DNA of 64,000 nucleotides, taken from NCBI GenBank assembly GCA_025200525.1, contig CM045762.1, positions 110,024,734 through 110,088,733 on the forward strand. Direction: 5' to 3'. Below the pieces are notes generated by a model that was given only the letters and a program-made list of their open reading frames with translations, made no database searches and was not told the DNA's origin. The translations under genes and the position numbers were made by a program. Below, one piece after another: positions 1-11,199 of the stretch. Positions within the stretch are counted from its first letter, which is position 1. Every line of letters begins with the position of its first letter. The stretch comes from Camellia lanceoleosa. Taxonomy: Eukaryota; Streptophyta; Magnoliopsida; Ericales; Theaceae.

Positions 1-795
1 TACACACACGGATCCCGCCATCTTTCTTGGCACCGAACAATGTTGGCCAACCAAGTCGGATATTCAGATACCGCGAGAAGCTGCGTCGATTTCAACATCT
101 GCAGTGGAAGAGATCGCTTTTACTTGGTGCAACGACGGGCCGCCCCCAAAGTTGAAGGTTGCGGAACGCCCAAGACATGAAATTCAATGTTGTGTTGTCT
201 CGACCAACGGGTCCGAACCTTAATTCCCCATCACTTCCCTCTGGTATTATCATAAGCTCGATCACCGAGTGGTTGGTATAAAGTCTGCGGGTTTCAACCC
301 GATTGCATATGTCGTTCTGACTGGGCAGACATTGATAGCAGACCCGGTATCAACAAGTACCACCGGTATCCACTTGTCTCTACATTCCACGGAGATGTAG
401 AGGGGTTTGTTATGATTTACGCCCTCAGGCGGCAATTCCTTGTCCGAAAAGGTTAATGCCGGGGAACCCCCTCCCAGAAAAACCAGCCCAACTAGTCGCT
501 CGCGAGTTTCGATGGAGAGTTTGGCCTTGTCCATAGCAAGATAGGGACACTGTCTGTCAGGCACCCTTGAAGCCATAAGCAGTCCCTAGATGGAGATGTC
601 TGCCTGTATTTTCTTTAACTGTTTGAGCACAACTTCTTCTTCAATCTGCTTCTCCCTCTGCTTTTCTGCCTTTTTATCTTTCCCAAATGCTTCAGGTTGG
701 TCAAGGTGTGGGGGCTTGAAATACCGCCCACTCCTGGTCATATGATCTACCTCATCGAGGTACCAAGTATCATCTGGTTGAGTACCTGCCCAATC
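1..795 (-). pseudogene. Element E protease and first residues of reverse transcriptase
   Basis: Retroviral-type aspartic protease region of a gag-pol polyprotein. An open stretch starts at 576. Upstream, in the same frame, are 70 residues with a charged segment (KAEKQREKQIEEE) and the Tat-type motif ISI-stop-GLLMASR, where TAG at 586-588 replaces the usual Trp. The catalytic motif VLVDTGSAINV has its Asp near base 350. The frame ends at a TGA (262-264). Further left, pieces such as AYDNTRGK, LHQVKAIS and EYPTWLANIV appear in shifting frames. AKKDGGIRVC at about 1-33 is the start of the RT domain. The protease-to-RT distance is shorter than usual, suggesting an internal deletion. Several frameshifts mean it is dead. 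Confidence 0.75.
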
Positions 796-3198
796 TTAAA
801 TCAGGTGGGCAAGACATAAGTCATCGTCTTCCCACCACATCCCACTAGCATTCAACAGACACCTATCTGGTTCTGGCAAGTTTGTACTCTCGGTACTTTC
901 ATCCCATATGCTCACAGCATGTCCTGCTCTTGTGCTCGCAGCACTTTCAACCTCTTCATGGTTCTTGGCTTTCCGGATCCTCTCAGAATCCCATCTCTTC
1001 TCTTGCTCCTCCTGTTTCAGTAGGGTTTGTTGTTCGGTTTTCACGATATCTTGATCCCGAGCGAAATTCTTTGCACCGGCGCTCTCCGACGGTTCATTCT
1101 GACTCTCGGCCCTTCCGGCCATCATTGATACCCCTGCCCCTGTCGGGCCTTGCTCTGGCTGAACTTCCACAAGATCTGGCTGATCATCTAGCCACCCGGT
1201 AATTTCTGCCGACTCCTCATACTCAAACCAATTGATTGTTGCATCCCCTGCTTCTTGGTCGTTGAAGAACTGGAGGTTAGCAAAATCTTCTTCCACCGTT
1301 GTCAGACCATCTGCCCCTTGTTCAAGTCTGTCTCCCTGAATCATGCACAGCTCAGCTTTTCCTGGCAGTCCCACACTCGGCTCAGACCGGCTCATTGATA
1401 GGATGTATCCGCTCGGGTCATAAGCTCTCCCAGCTAGATTCCCAGACTGTCCCATCCCAGACTCATCAATTCTTCTCTCTTCTGAAACCTGCCCCGTTCC
1501 ATCTTCGGAGGTCACCATTTCTGGCTCAGATTGGGTTGTGAAGTTGTCCAACATGCACAAGTCAGTGCAATCAGGAAGGATCACCTCCGGTTTGGGTAGG
1601 TGAGAGGGGGTAATATAGATACTAGGATCGTGAGAAAGCGACCCAGTTTGGATGAGGTTGACTCTTTTGGGTGGTGGATCTTGGTTATGTCTTGAGGCGG
1701 AGTTAGTTGACGTTGGGTCTTCGGGAGGTACGATGATATTCTTGTCAACGAGGTCTTGAATCTCGTGACGCAACGAAACATTGATCGTGTCATGGCCATC
1801 TTTGTTGGTGGTACGCATGCCATTTGGGTTGTGGGAAGGGGGGAGTGGATTCGGCAGTGGCCTCGGTTCTAGGGGTGTGAGATGCTTCTTCCTGATTAAC
1901 ACCCCCAGAGCCTTGGACAGAGGCATATATAGTGGAGTGAAGGTTCTTTGGCCTCTGGATTGATATCTCGGAGCTTGGTTACTGCTCCCGGAGGTACTGG
2001 AAAAGGGTGTGGCCGCCGCGGGCCTTGGTTGGGAAGGGGGAGTGGTGGTGACCATACCGACCTCTGGAGTTCTTGTGTTGGCAGCGCCACTCGGGCCTGC
2101 AGTGTTATTATGGTTGAATGTCCTTCGGGGCTGCTCTCGGTCCTGATCGATCAGACCTTGCTTCATCGCATCCTCGATTTGCACCCCCATATCGTGTAGA
2201 TCTGCGAAGGTGGGGAAAGGAATTACAATCATCTTCTGCATAAGTCTTGGCTGGAGATTGCGCACAATCATCCAAATTTGATCTTTATCTGTTGGCCTTA
2301 AGGTCATCATCGATGCCTTTGCTCTCCACCGAGTTACAAAATCAGAGAAAGTCTCTTTTTATTCCTGCCTCGTTGTTTCGAGATCACATGTTGTAATCTC
2401 GATCTGTGTGTTATATGAGTATTGTGCAACGAAGGCCTCAGCCATCTCATCCCAGTTCCTCTTGACATCATTATCCAACTTCGCATACCAATTGGCGACC
2501 ACTCCTGATAGGGTTCGGCCAAAGAGCGAGAGTTTCTGTAGTCTGGTTAGGCCCATTGGCCTCAAGATGTCTGAAAATAGCCGGAGATGGACCATAGGGT
2601 CCCCAGACCCATCAAAGCGATCGATCTGGGGCATCTTAAATCTGTCCGGCAATGTCACGGCCACGTCAGTATAGCCATCTTCGATGTCTGGGATGGCCTT
2701 CACCCCCTGCGATTTCTTAAAAAGCTTTTCTAGCTTACTCAGCTTTAGAGCTGTCTGATCTACCTCGAACTCAAATGGAGAGTCCGGGTGGTTGGGTGTA
2801 AGATTCTTGGACATTCTTGGCGAAGTGGGGCGAGTCGCCAGATTGGAAGACCTATGTCCTCTTGAGTGTTCCGGACATCGGGTAAGGTATTCTGAGTATT
2901 CGGGAGGATATTCTGAGGATTTGGCGGGATATTCGACGAGAGGCCCGCTTCGGGTAGTGGAGCTGGTGAAGGAGGAGCGATGTGAGGCGTACATCGCGTT
3001 CTGGCTGCCGCAGCCTAATGTCGGCTTCGGCTGTTGGGCCATGATTGTCGCTTGCTGTTTGGAAAATTCCGCTTGGCGGGTGGCATCATCTTGCATCTGC
3101 CTCATGCTCTCATGCATCTGGCGTATCATCGCCTCCATCCCTGACGTATTCTGTTGTTCCATCTGAATGGCCGGTAGATGTACCTCTACCAGAGACAC
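796..3198 (-). pseudogene. Element E gag polyprotein, one internal stop
   Basis: Gag capsid-like protein that would coat element RNA. One reading frame runs from an ATG at 3198 to a TAA at 796-798, broken only by a TAA at 2359-2361 after residue 279; the downstream part starts again in the same frame. The N-terminal 60 residues are Gln/Met-rich (IRQMHESMRQMQDD) and may form a coiled coil. The core retrotransposon gag motif follows around residues 165-265 (RFDGSGDPMVHLRLF, LFGRTLSGVVANWYAKL, FVAQYSYN) and continues after the stop. The C-terminal 300 residues are acidic and low in complexity, with no zinc knuckle that I can see. The same frame passes through the 796 stop into the protease, so gag and protease were probably one ORF. 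Confidence 0.8.
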
Positions 3199-4169
3199 GT
3201 AAATCTCGGCCGATTGTTTCTTGTCAGCGACCCTCTGTCGGTAATCCTGTTCGACACGCTGCGCCTTCTCGGCCTTCTTCGGATAACTGGGGGTAGAGAG
3301 TGGAACACCGGATGTCCGTCAACGAGATCCTCGGATCGGTTGAGTCGGCGACCTCGTGTCCAAAGTGCTTGGGGGGTATCTATTGGTTCGGAAGCAATCA
3401 TGTTACAAACTGCCCTAGCAAAAAGATAATAAAGCGAAAAGGAAATAAATAACCAGAAAAACGGGCAGCATAACAGCTTAAATTAAATACACACAACACA
3501 CAGTCGGGCATACAACACGCAATTGATAAGCTGAAAATACACTGTCCTCAATCATCGTCATCATCCCTCAGACATCGTTCCCCCAAAACCCAAAACTGAA
3601 TCGGATATTCACAGACAACTGATTCTCAGATACTGACTGGTGTCTGCAGGCCTGATGCCCAAACTCAACTGATACATGCATTCCCTGTAGAGGCACACTC
3701 TAACAAGCACATAGCAGATAAGTGAGAGCTGAAAACACCCCTATGTTGGGGTAGGGTTTTCCTGTCCTATTTTGTCAGGAACTAGGTTTCACTACGCATG
3801 CAAATTTTCAAACAACCTATAAACGGGTAAGCAACCTCGTTGTTTGGAATGGTCACTATGGATCCAAATATGCGAGGTCGAATGGTCAAAAGGGTGCCCC
3901 AGAAACCGGGTTTGTGTTCCCATCTTTGTCGAGCTCAGGCCGATCACTTACGGACATGACTTGACAAGACAAGCCTCCGCAAATCGTTCGAATGGCATAT
4001 GGCAAACACGGTGTCCTAGGCGCACCAATGCAAATGCAATGCAAAGAAACACAAGTGTAGTCAAAACCCAGATATCATGAGTTCGAGTCAAGTTCTCTAA
4101 GTCCCCAAAGAGTCGCGAGAAGATGAAGCGTCCCCGAACGCATCCCGGAGAAAGGGAGGCGAGTCCCCC
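3199..4169 (-). other. Element E leader (5' untranslated region)
   Basis: Lies between the gag start and the LTR. No convincing coding sequence. I looked for a tRNA primer-binding site near 4080-4170 and found no clear match, so the leader/LTR boundary is estimated by aligning the solo LTR at 48166 with this region. Confidence 0.45.
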
Positions 4170-5868
4170 CTACGGTTCGATATTGGGTCACTACAGAAGG
4201 ACTCAAATGTCACGGTTCTTAATCTTGAACCAAGAGTCCAAATCAAAAAATCGTTTTGAAAACAATTTTTTGAAAGAAGTGCCAAACATGGATCGCCCTT
4301 GGAATACAAAGTCGCCACCTAAATGTTTTAAAATGGGAAATTTAGGAAACCCGACTCGGTGCCAAAGGCCACGCAAAAGTCATCACCAAAGTTGCCTCGG
4401 CTCGGAACTTGGGTACGATTGCGAGGAAGGTCACCTCGTGAGCACCCCCACTCACCCGAAAGACGGCCTCTACTAACCTTCGATATGCTTTTTGAAAACA
4501 TTGTGAGTTCTTATTCCGGTTATTAGCCTAGATTTACTATGTGATGCGCACAGCATACAAGTATAGACTGAGTCGCCTGAATTGGAACAAAACATTTCAT
4601 GTTGGTTTGTTTGAAAATGGTTTGATGGTGCTACCCGCGAGTAGGCTAAGACGTGGATTTGCCACCCTCGGGTGGGCTTAAGAAAACATGATTTTGCCAC
4701 TATCTAGTGGGCTTAACAAACATTTGATGAATTGTCCCAATTCAAGTAACTCAACCTCCACCCACAGGCATTCAAGGCAGTTATATCACATAAGCATTTA
4801 GCCTCATGGTAAGCATACTACTCATGGCAACACTCACACGCATGCAAGGATGCTAAAGCATAAAACTCACTGAGTACTCCAAGCCAAAAAAGACAACTGA
4901 TTAGAAATCATGCATGATCCTAGATACACTGTAATGCCTAATGCAACACATGCAAAGATGCAAACTATAGCAGGGCGGCTATTCTAAACATGGCATATGG
5001 AATGCTGACTATCATGTATTCAATTTGGAATCGAAATACAAATGCAGTTTGTATGATGATGCGCCGATGCGTGCAAAAGCAGATGAATGATGCAAACATG
5101 TCATCTTTGTCAGATGCTAATTGAAATATGCCCTATATCTAACCATCATAAGGTGTAAATAAAAGGGAGAAAGACGTGGGGTTGGAAGACATACATCACA
5201 CTCACCCACACTTATTACAATTATGCCCTCGCGCAGAGGGTCCGAATAAATAATAATACAGTCCGAATAAAAGAATATTACAGTCCAAAATATTACAGTC
5301 CGAAATAAATACAAATTCCTAATTAATTTACAAATTAACTAAGAAAGCTGTAAACTGGCGCGCAGGCCAGGGGGCTGCCTCGATTCTGATGAATGATGCA
5401 TGTTGGGCTGTCTTGGCGCTGAAATCCACGACGATGCCCCGATTAGCCTCTGTTTGCACTTTTTCTTGAAATGCGTGCCAAGTCCCAAAAAAAATGCTGA
5501 TTCTTCATTTTGCTGCAACAGAGAGCAGGAAAGGGGCATAGCAATGTATTTCACAAATATATGCATGCCTCGATCCTCGTGCCACCAATCACGCATCTCG
5601 ATGCATGATGGCCGAGGAGTCGGATTGCACAACTCAATATGGGGTGAATGCAGATGAATGCTACAACAAAACCTAACTCCATCATGGATAATCCGAAGTG
5701 TTGGTGACTTGGGAATTGAGACCCGTTCCGTCACTCGGAGTACGGAACGCGCCTCGTTTCCCGTGCCCGGGCCAACTCCTATCCCGAACACGATGCAATA
5801 TGCATGATATGCATGAATGCAACTAAAATACAATCCTAGCATGCACAATGCTATGAAAATGAGATGCC

Positions 5869-6310
5869 TCGAAATGCGTGCCCATGGGCACGCAAATCGA
5901 GGCAATGACATAAAGGCATGAAACGGCCTGAAATATGATACACAATGAGACTAAAATGAGATGTCTCGAAATGCGTGCCACAGACGCATACAAAAGAGAA
6001 AATGGCATACGGAATGCAACAGGACTAAAATGAGATATGTGATGCAATATGGGCTTACACCAACATGAGAGAGCCTTAGCCACACTCACACGGGAGGCTA
6101 TGAGATGAAAATGAAGTGCCTCGAAATGCGTGCACACGGGCACGCAAACCTAGGCAATGGCATACGCAACGTGATGAGACCAAAAATGGCATAAACAATG
6201 CAAAAAATGGACTTATACTAGCATGAGCGAGCCTCAGCCACACTCACATAAGAAGCCGTCGGATGAAAAAAGAAGTGCTTCGAAATGCGTGCTCGTGGAC
6301 ACGCAAACCG
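5869..6310. repeat. Degenerate tandem repeat built on a perfect 20-bp palindrome
   Basis: Four units, each starting TCGAAATGCGTGC, begin near 5869, 5967, 6121 and 6281. The first carries a perfect 20-base palindrome at 5875-5894 (TGCGTGCCCATGGGCACGCA). Later units keep the stems with changed loops (TGCGTGCACACGGGCACGCA at 6125; TGCGTGCTCGTGGACACGCA at 6285). The tail CGAGGCAATG also recurs. A fifth, isolated start lies near 5468. Confidence 0.75.
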
Positions 6311-6985
6311 AGGCAATGGCCCTAAGGCATGAAATGACATGCGAATGAGACGTGGCATATGGCATATGGAAAATGAAAAGTTCAGCAGCCAAAATGATGC
6401 AAAAGCAGCCCCCGAATTATAGCAAAATTACACCCGATGCCCGAAATACTATGCTAAGTACCCGAAATGACTTGCAGCTATGCCAAACATGCACAATGTG
6501 GACATGAAGTGTAAAGACGGATGATAGGCAGCCCCTAAACTAGCATTTTTTTTTCAGTGCAAAGCAAGGCCAAACAACAATCACAAGTATGGCAAAAATA
6601 GCATGCAAAAATGGGGGAAAAGAGGGGAACAATGAAGCAGGTGGTATAGGCAATGCTCAAACTGAAAAAAACAGTTCTACAACATTGAAGAGTGACCAAA
6701 AATATGAACATTTACAGCTTACGACAACCCCCAAAAAAGTATGTAGATATGCTCAACATAGCATGCAAAATATGAGCCAAAAGAGGGCTATAAAGAGAGG
6801 TATGCCAAGCACTCACCAAACCAGCAAAGACCCTTAACGAAAAATGAAGAGAAGGCCAAAATATGGATATTTTCAGTACTGATGATGGCCGAAAACAGAG
6901 GCTAAATAGGCCTAAAAAGCATGCAAAAATGGGGGCCAAAGAGGGATATAAAGGCAAGCACAACATGGAGACCCCCAACAAGGTT

Positions 6986-7490
6986 GGTCCCTTCTACAAT
7001 GTTGTAGAGGGACATAAAATAAGCTCAATCACAGTTTAAGGCATACTCCAAAAAAAATCACATGCAGGTCAAACAAATCATGCGAGTTTACGGTAAATAT
7101 GAGAGATTATGAAGCAAGTACATGATAGAGAGGCCAAACAGGGTTGAGCCCTTCTTAAATGTTTAAGAGGGGCTGAAAACAGGCCCACTCACAGTTTATA
7201 TCATTCTCGAAAACAGATCACTCACAAGCTATATGAAGCATGCAAAAATAAGGGTAAAACATGGATTTAAAGCAAGTGGCATGTGGAGCATGAAAAAAAG
7301 GTTGAGCCCTTCTTCAATGTTGAAGAGGGGCTCAAAATAGGCACAATATCAGTTCATGAGATGCTCCAAATCAGATCACACATAGGCCAAGTATTCAATG
7401 CAAAATAATGGCATATAAGAGGATATTGAAGGAAGTGTAAGATAGAGGGCTCAAACAGGGTTGAGCCCTTAAACAAACATCAATAATAGC
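6986..7490. repeat. Hairpin tandem repeat, period about 160 bp
   Basis: Four units start near 6983, 7143, 7301 and 7456. The first three contain an inverted repeat around a central ATG (for example CCCTTCTTCAATGTTGAAGA, 7308-7327). Stem bases differ between units but changes on one side are mostly matched on the other (TACAA/TTGTA, TTAAA/TTTAA, TTCAA/TTGAA), which favours conservation of pairing. The fourth unit has lost the stem. Confidence 0.75.
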
Positions 7491-7950
7491 TCAAAAGAGG
7501 ACCATTTTCAGTATTGGTCGGAGCTCAAAACAGTGAGAAAGTAGGGTTAAGAAAAGAGACAAGAAAATGGTGTAAAAGAGAGGGATTGAGACTTACCCTT
7601 GAAGACCTTTCTTTCCTTGCTTCTTGACTTGAGAAATGTTGCTTCTAAGCCTTTAAGGACCTCTTCTTGTTGCTGGAAATGGAGTGGTGATGGTAGTGCT
7701 TGATGATGATGAACAAAAGGCACCAAAACTTGAAGATTTGAGAGAAATGGAGATAGAGGAGTGTATGTATGCTTGAGAGCAAATTTTCTAACCCTTGGGA
7801 CAAGTTCTTGGCTACCTTATATGGAAAAAAGGAGGGGTGTAAAGGTGGAGGGAAATGCACCCAAGTGTTCCCCTTCAAAATATCCCCCGGATGCAGGTCT
7901 TATCTGGGGGAAACAATTTATCTGGTGTAAAGTGTGCACTGAGAGGATGC

Positions 7951-8017
7951 AGGCCGGCTAGCCACCTTTATTGGAGGTGGCCGGCCGGCCACCCCCCCTA
8001 GCCGGCCGGCTAGGGGC
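7951..8017. repeat. GC-rich palindrome cluster (GGCCGGCC core) in the E LTR
   Basis: An 18-bp perfect palindrome GGTGGCCGGCCGGCCACC at 7976-7993 is followed by TAGCCGGCCGGCTA at 7999-8012, in otherwise AT-rich sequence. The related solo LTR has AGTGCCGGCCGGCACT at 49535-49550 and three more CCGACCGG/CCGGTGG half-sites at 51590-51645. Confidence 0.8.
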
Positions 8018-9253
8018 AAAAATGGGAAGTGAAAATTACTAGCCGAGCTCTATACATTGGTGTCCTCCCATGTCTCCTCTTCAAGGCCTCGTGATTGGAA
8101 TTTGGCAATTCTGAACAAGGAGGAACAACAATCCAACCCTAGGAGAGGCTCAAAAATGAAAAGAATAATTACTGGCCGAGCCCTACTTTTTAGGGTCCTC
8201 CCATGTGTGTACAACACGAATATGTGGTTTTGGCTCGAAGAAAATGGCCCTAGGGTGTTCAACATTAGCCCGGAAGTGAGAGAAACGGGCCTCAGAGGGC
8301 GCCGGAAGAGCATAACTGGTTACTGAGACAATTGCTAGGATCCCACCCCCCAGTGACCTTCCTTATGATAAAAGCAGTACCGCCAAAATGAACAAAACCG
8401 ATCTTGAAATGAATGCTCGGGGTCCAAACCGCGAGGTTCGGGGCCCGAAAACCGGCCGTTAAGCACCGAAAGTGGTGTTTGGCCACAAAGTGGGTATCTA
8501 AGACCCCAGTGTCCCTCGTTATGATAAAACAAAGGTATCTGCCAAGAACCGGAGGAATCGGAGATGGTTAGACGGTCCCGAACCGAGGCACACGGCCTAA
8601 CGACTCCGAAAATCGGGAACCGGGCTCCGAAATGGGCAAAATGGCCTACGGCCACGAAATGTAGCCCACGGCCACTGGGAGATGGTCTAAGGGACCTCTC
8701 CCTCCCCTCAGGAAGGAAAACTGAGAAAACTGAGTCTGGTTCGCAAACCGAGACAAAGCATAGAAGAGAGTTCGGAAGTCCGGAGGCGGGCGCCTGCAGC
8801 GCGACTCTCGAGACTTGAGCAGCACAATATGCAACATCACCGAGCGCTCAATCGGTGACGTCTGAGTCTTAAGGTCGGTCAAAAATGGGGTCTCTACAGT
8901 GGTTAGTACCACAATGGGTTTGTCTCGCTTGTTAGAGACTTAGGTATAATGTTATGTGCTTATGTGATAACATGTTTATGTGGTTATATGGGTATGGAAT
9001 GTAGTTTCTAGGATGTTGATTGGATCCTTGGGTTTTCTGAGAGTCTTGTTAGAAAAGCACTTGATCAATGATGTTTCTAATCGGAACTCTAGCAATGTCT
9101 CAGGACTGTCATTATCCAAAAATGAAATTCGTAAGTGCTTCTATGATTATGTGCTTACGTGGAATGAATTACTATTGTCCATGCATTAGGACTCAGTGAA
9201 ATAGCTTCGGGACATTTGTGAATGTGCTAATGTTCTTCGTTACCTTTATTAGG

Positions 9254-10345
9254 ATGTTAGGACGAGGATGAGGACGTGGAGGTAGACGTGGTAGGCGTGG
9301 TAGGTAGGAGATGCCTTTACTGGATGATGTTCTGGCGCAGCAGGAGGGTGTTGGTTAGGCCAATGTGGCCGAGCCAGTGGGTCAGCAGGCTATGGGTGCC
9401 TTAGCCCGCGAGATAGTAGGAGCTTTAAGGAAATCCATGGGCATTCTCAGAGCTGAGAATCCAGTTCAAGCCCAGGTTGTTGATGCAGGGCCTTTCTTTC
9501 TGAAGAGGGAGTTCTTCCAGTCTAATCTGGATGAGTTTTTGGGGGATCCGAAAGAACCACTTAAGGCTGATGAGTGGTTGGAGCAGATGACTAAGACGTT
9601 TGAGATGCTTGGCATCGAAGACCGAGCTTTGAAGGTGACCTTGGCATCTTTCCAGCTAAAGGGGGATGTGGGTCAGTGGTGGAAGTTCACGAAGGGTAGT
9701 ATTGGTGGCACTTGGGAGGCCTTTGTGGATGATTTCTAGGAGAAGTTTCTATCTCCCGCTGTTAGGGAGAAGTTCAGAGATCAGTTCTGCCAGCTAAAAC
9801 AGTTGAGTTTATTAGTGGCCGAGTTTGAGGCCGCATTTACTAGTTTATCCGGATTTGCACCTGAGCTTGTGGCATCAGAAGAACGGCGTTGTCTTGAGTT
9901 TGAGATGAAATTGAGGCACGGGCTCCAGATGAGAGTTGGCGGGTCTATGACTCGAGAGTGTAGGCACCTTGTGGATGCTGCGGCTCATATGGAGATTATG
10001 ATGCATGTGGTGGAGGAGAGGTTGAGGGGCTCCAAGAGGAGTCAGGATGGCCAGGGTGATGGCAGGAGACAGAGGGGTTCTAACCCTCAGCAATCTCAGG
10101 CTAGTTTTGTTAGATCTACCTTTCTAGTGCCGAGTGCAGGTTCTGGGACAGGCAGCCAGGGAGACATTACTTGTTATAAATGTGGCCAGCTGGGTCACAA
10201 GTCTCTAGCTTGCCCGCAGAGGGGAGGAGGTCAGAGAGCTGCTTCATCTTCGGCTTGACCTTAGAGTTAGAGTCAGGACAGAGGTCAGCCACTGTCTTGT
10301 TATCAATGTGGTCAGTCGGGGGCACCTGAAGAGGTTTTGCCCACA
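9254..10345 (+). pseudogene. Element A gag with two zinc knuckles
   Basis: Nucleocapsid/capsid precursor. The ATG at 9254 begins an Arg/Gly-rich N-terminus (MLGRG), as in elements B, C and D. The capsid core includes DEFLGDPKEPLKADEWLEQM and LKGDVGQWWKF. The first CCHC knuckle is CYKCGQLGHKSLAC near 10170. The second begins CYQCGQ near 10303 but is destroyed by one extra G in a G-run at about 10316-10321, which shifts frame. In-frame stops before that include TGA in the RG-rich start, a TAG at 9737-9739 and several after 10255. The downstream protease continues in the shifted frame, so gag and pol were one ORF originally. Confidence 0.88.
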
Positions 10346-10505
10346 GTTGAGTGCCACATCTTGTGCGTCTGGTTCGAGGCAGACGCAAAGTTTTCAGCCA
10401 ACCTGATCGATTCGAGCTTCGAGGGCTAGTCGAGAGCTTGCGTCCCGATGTCAGGCAATTTTTGCTCCTAGGGGTGAGCAGGTTGATCAAAGACCTTCTA
10501 GGCGC

Positions 10506-10919
10506 GTGTATGCTGTTACCGCGCAGGATCTTGTACCTACTCCATCTGTTGTGAGAGCTACCTTCTTGTTTTCCAACTCGGTCGCTGATGTGTTGATTGA
10601 TACAGGTGCATCACATTCCTTCATATCTGCTACATGTGCATCTGTTTTGGGATTGGAGTTGGCGCAGTTAGCATCTCCTATATGTGTTATATCACCTATT
10701 GGGGGTGAATTGATTTTGAAACAGGGGTGTCGGGGCTATGATATAGAGGTCGCTGACCGCCGGCTTCCATTTCCATTTGTGATTATGCCTATGTCGGGTT
10801 TTCATGTTATCTTGGGTATGGACTGGCTATCGTCATACCGGGCTGTTATCGATTGTTACCGCCAGAGGGTCATAGTATGTACCATGAGCGGGGATTGTTT
10901 CCATTTCTTGGGGGATTAA
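10506..10919 (+). pseudogene. Element A aspartic protease
   Basis: Protease that would cleave the polyprotein as a dimer. The active-site motif VLIDTGASHSFIS lies near residues 30-42, with flap and hydrophobic segments FVIMPMSGFHVILGMDWL near 95-112. The frame ends at TAA (10917-10919) where elements B and C continue with Arg-Val-Gly. The segment onward to about 11220 is recognisable as the protease-RT linker ([19 protein letters not shown]) with one more stop. A single missing C at about 11224-11228 then shifts into the RT frame. Confidence 0.87.
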
Positions 10920-11199
10920 GTTGGTAGTGTTTTGCCACCGGTGTATGATCCGCGAGGGCGGAGTGAGCTTAGTGGGTTTCTTGCTAGCTTTATGAGTAGT
11001 GAGTGTGATGAGACCCAGATAGTATTGCCGAGGGTGGTGTGTGAGTATTCAGATGTTTTTCTCGAGGATCTCGTTAGTTTACCACCTCATTGAGAGATTG
11101 AGTTCTCTATTGATCTAATGCCCGACACGGCGCCGATTTCTATGGAATCATATCCTTTTGCCCCAGCCAAGTTGGCTAAGTTGAGGACTCAACTCCAGG

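Larger units (their letters stand above)
1..8898 (-). mobile_element. Element E: Tat/Ogre-like Ty3/gypsy retrotransposon, left part outside window
   Basis: Read on the minus strand the order is long LTR (about 8898 to 4170), leader, gag (3198 downward), protease, and the first residues of reverse transcriptase at the window edge. The gag-protease spacer motif ISI-stop-GLLMASR and protease motif VDTGSAINV resemble the Tat/Ogre branch, which has unusually long LTRs. The right LTR end (TCTCTACA, 8891-8898) abuts GTGGTTAGTACC, a leader sequence that is uninterrupted in element B near 34475. Element E therefore inserted into the leader of element A. Its 3' LTR and the rest of pol must lie left of the window. 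Three in-frame stops and frameshifts make it non-autonomous. Lineage assignment is from remembered motifs. Confidence 0.82.
4170..8898 (-). repeat. Element E 5' long terminal repeat (about 4.7 kb)
   Basis: The left part (about 4205-4700) aligns base for base over long runs with the solo LTR from about 48215, for example AAATGGGAAATTTAGGAAAC. The right end, GGTCAAAAATGGGGTCTCTACA, matches the solo LTR end at 51900. Element orientation is minus, so the LTR starts TGTAGAGACC at 8898. The left end is approximate because TG is not obvious there. The LTR is longer than the solo copy (3.7 kb) mainly because of tandem hairpin repeats at 5.8-7.5 kb. ORFs inside it, including one of 190 codons at 5339-5911, have no recognisable domain and I treat them as chance. 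Confidence 0.75.

Noticed and set aside
4060..4170. TTCGAGTC..CCCCA (4081-4106) as the element E primer-binding site
   Set aside because: It ends in CCA and has a T-loop-like TTCGAGT, but no tRNA stem fits and the LTR does not begin next to it, so the site remains unassigned.
5339..5911. 190-codon minus-strand ORF in the E LTR
   Set aside because: No recognisable domain. It lies inside LTR sequence and is not preserved in the solo LTR of the same family.
6983..7490. Regular repeat spacing suggesting a CRISPR array
   Set aside because: The units are whole 160-bp diverged tandem repeats, not identical short repeats with unique spacers, and they lie inside a plant LTR.
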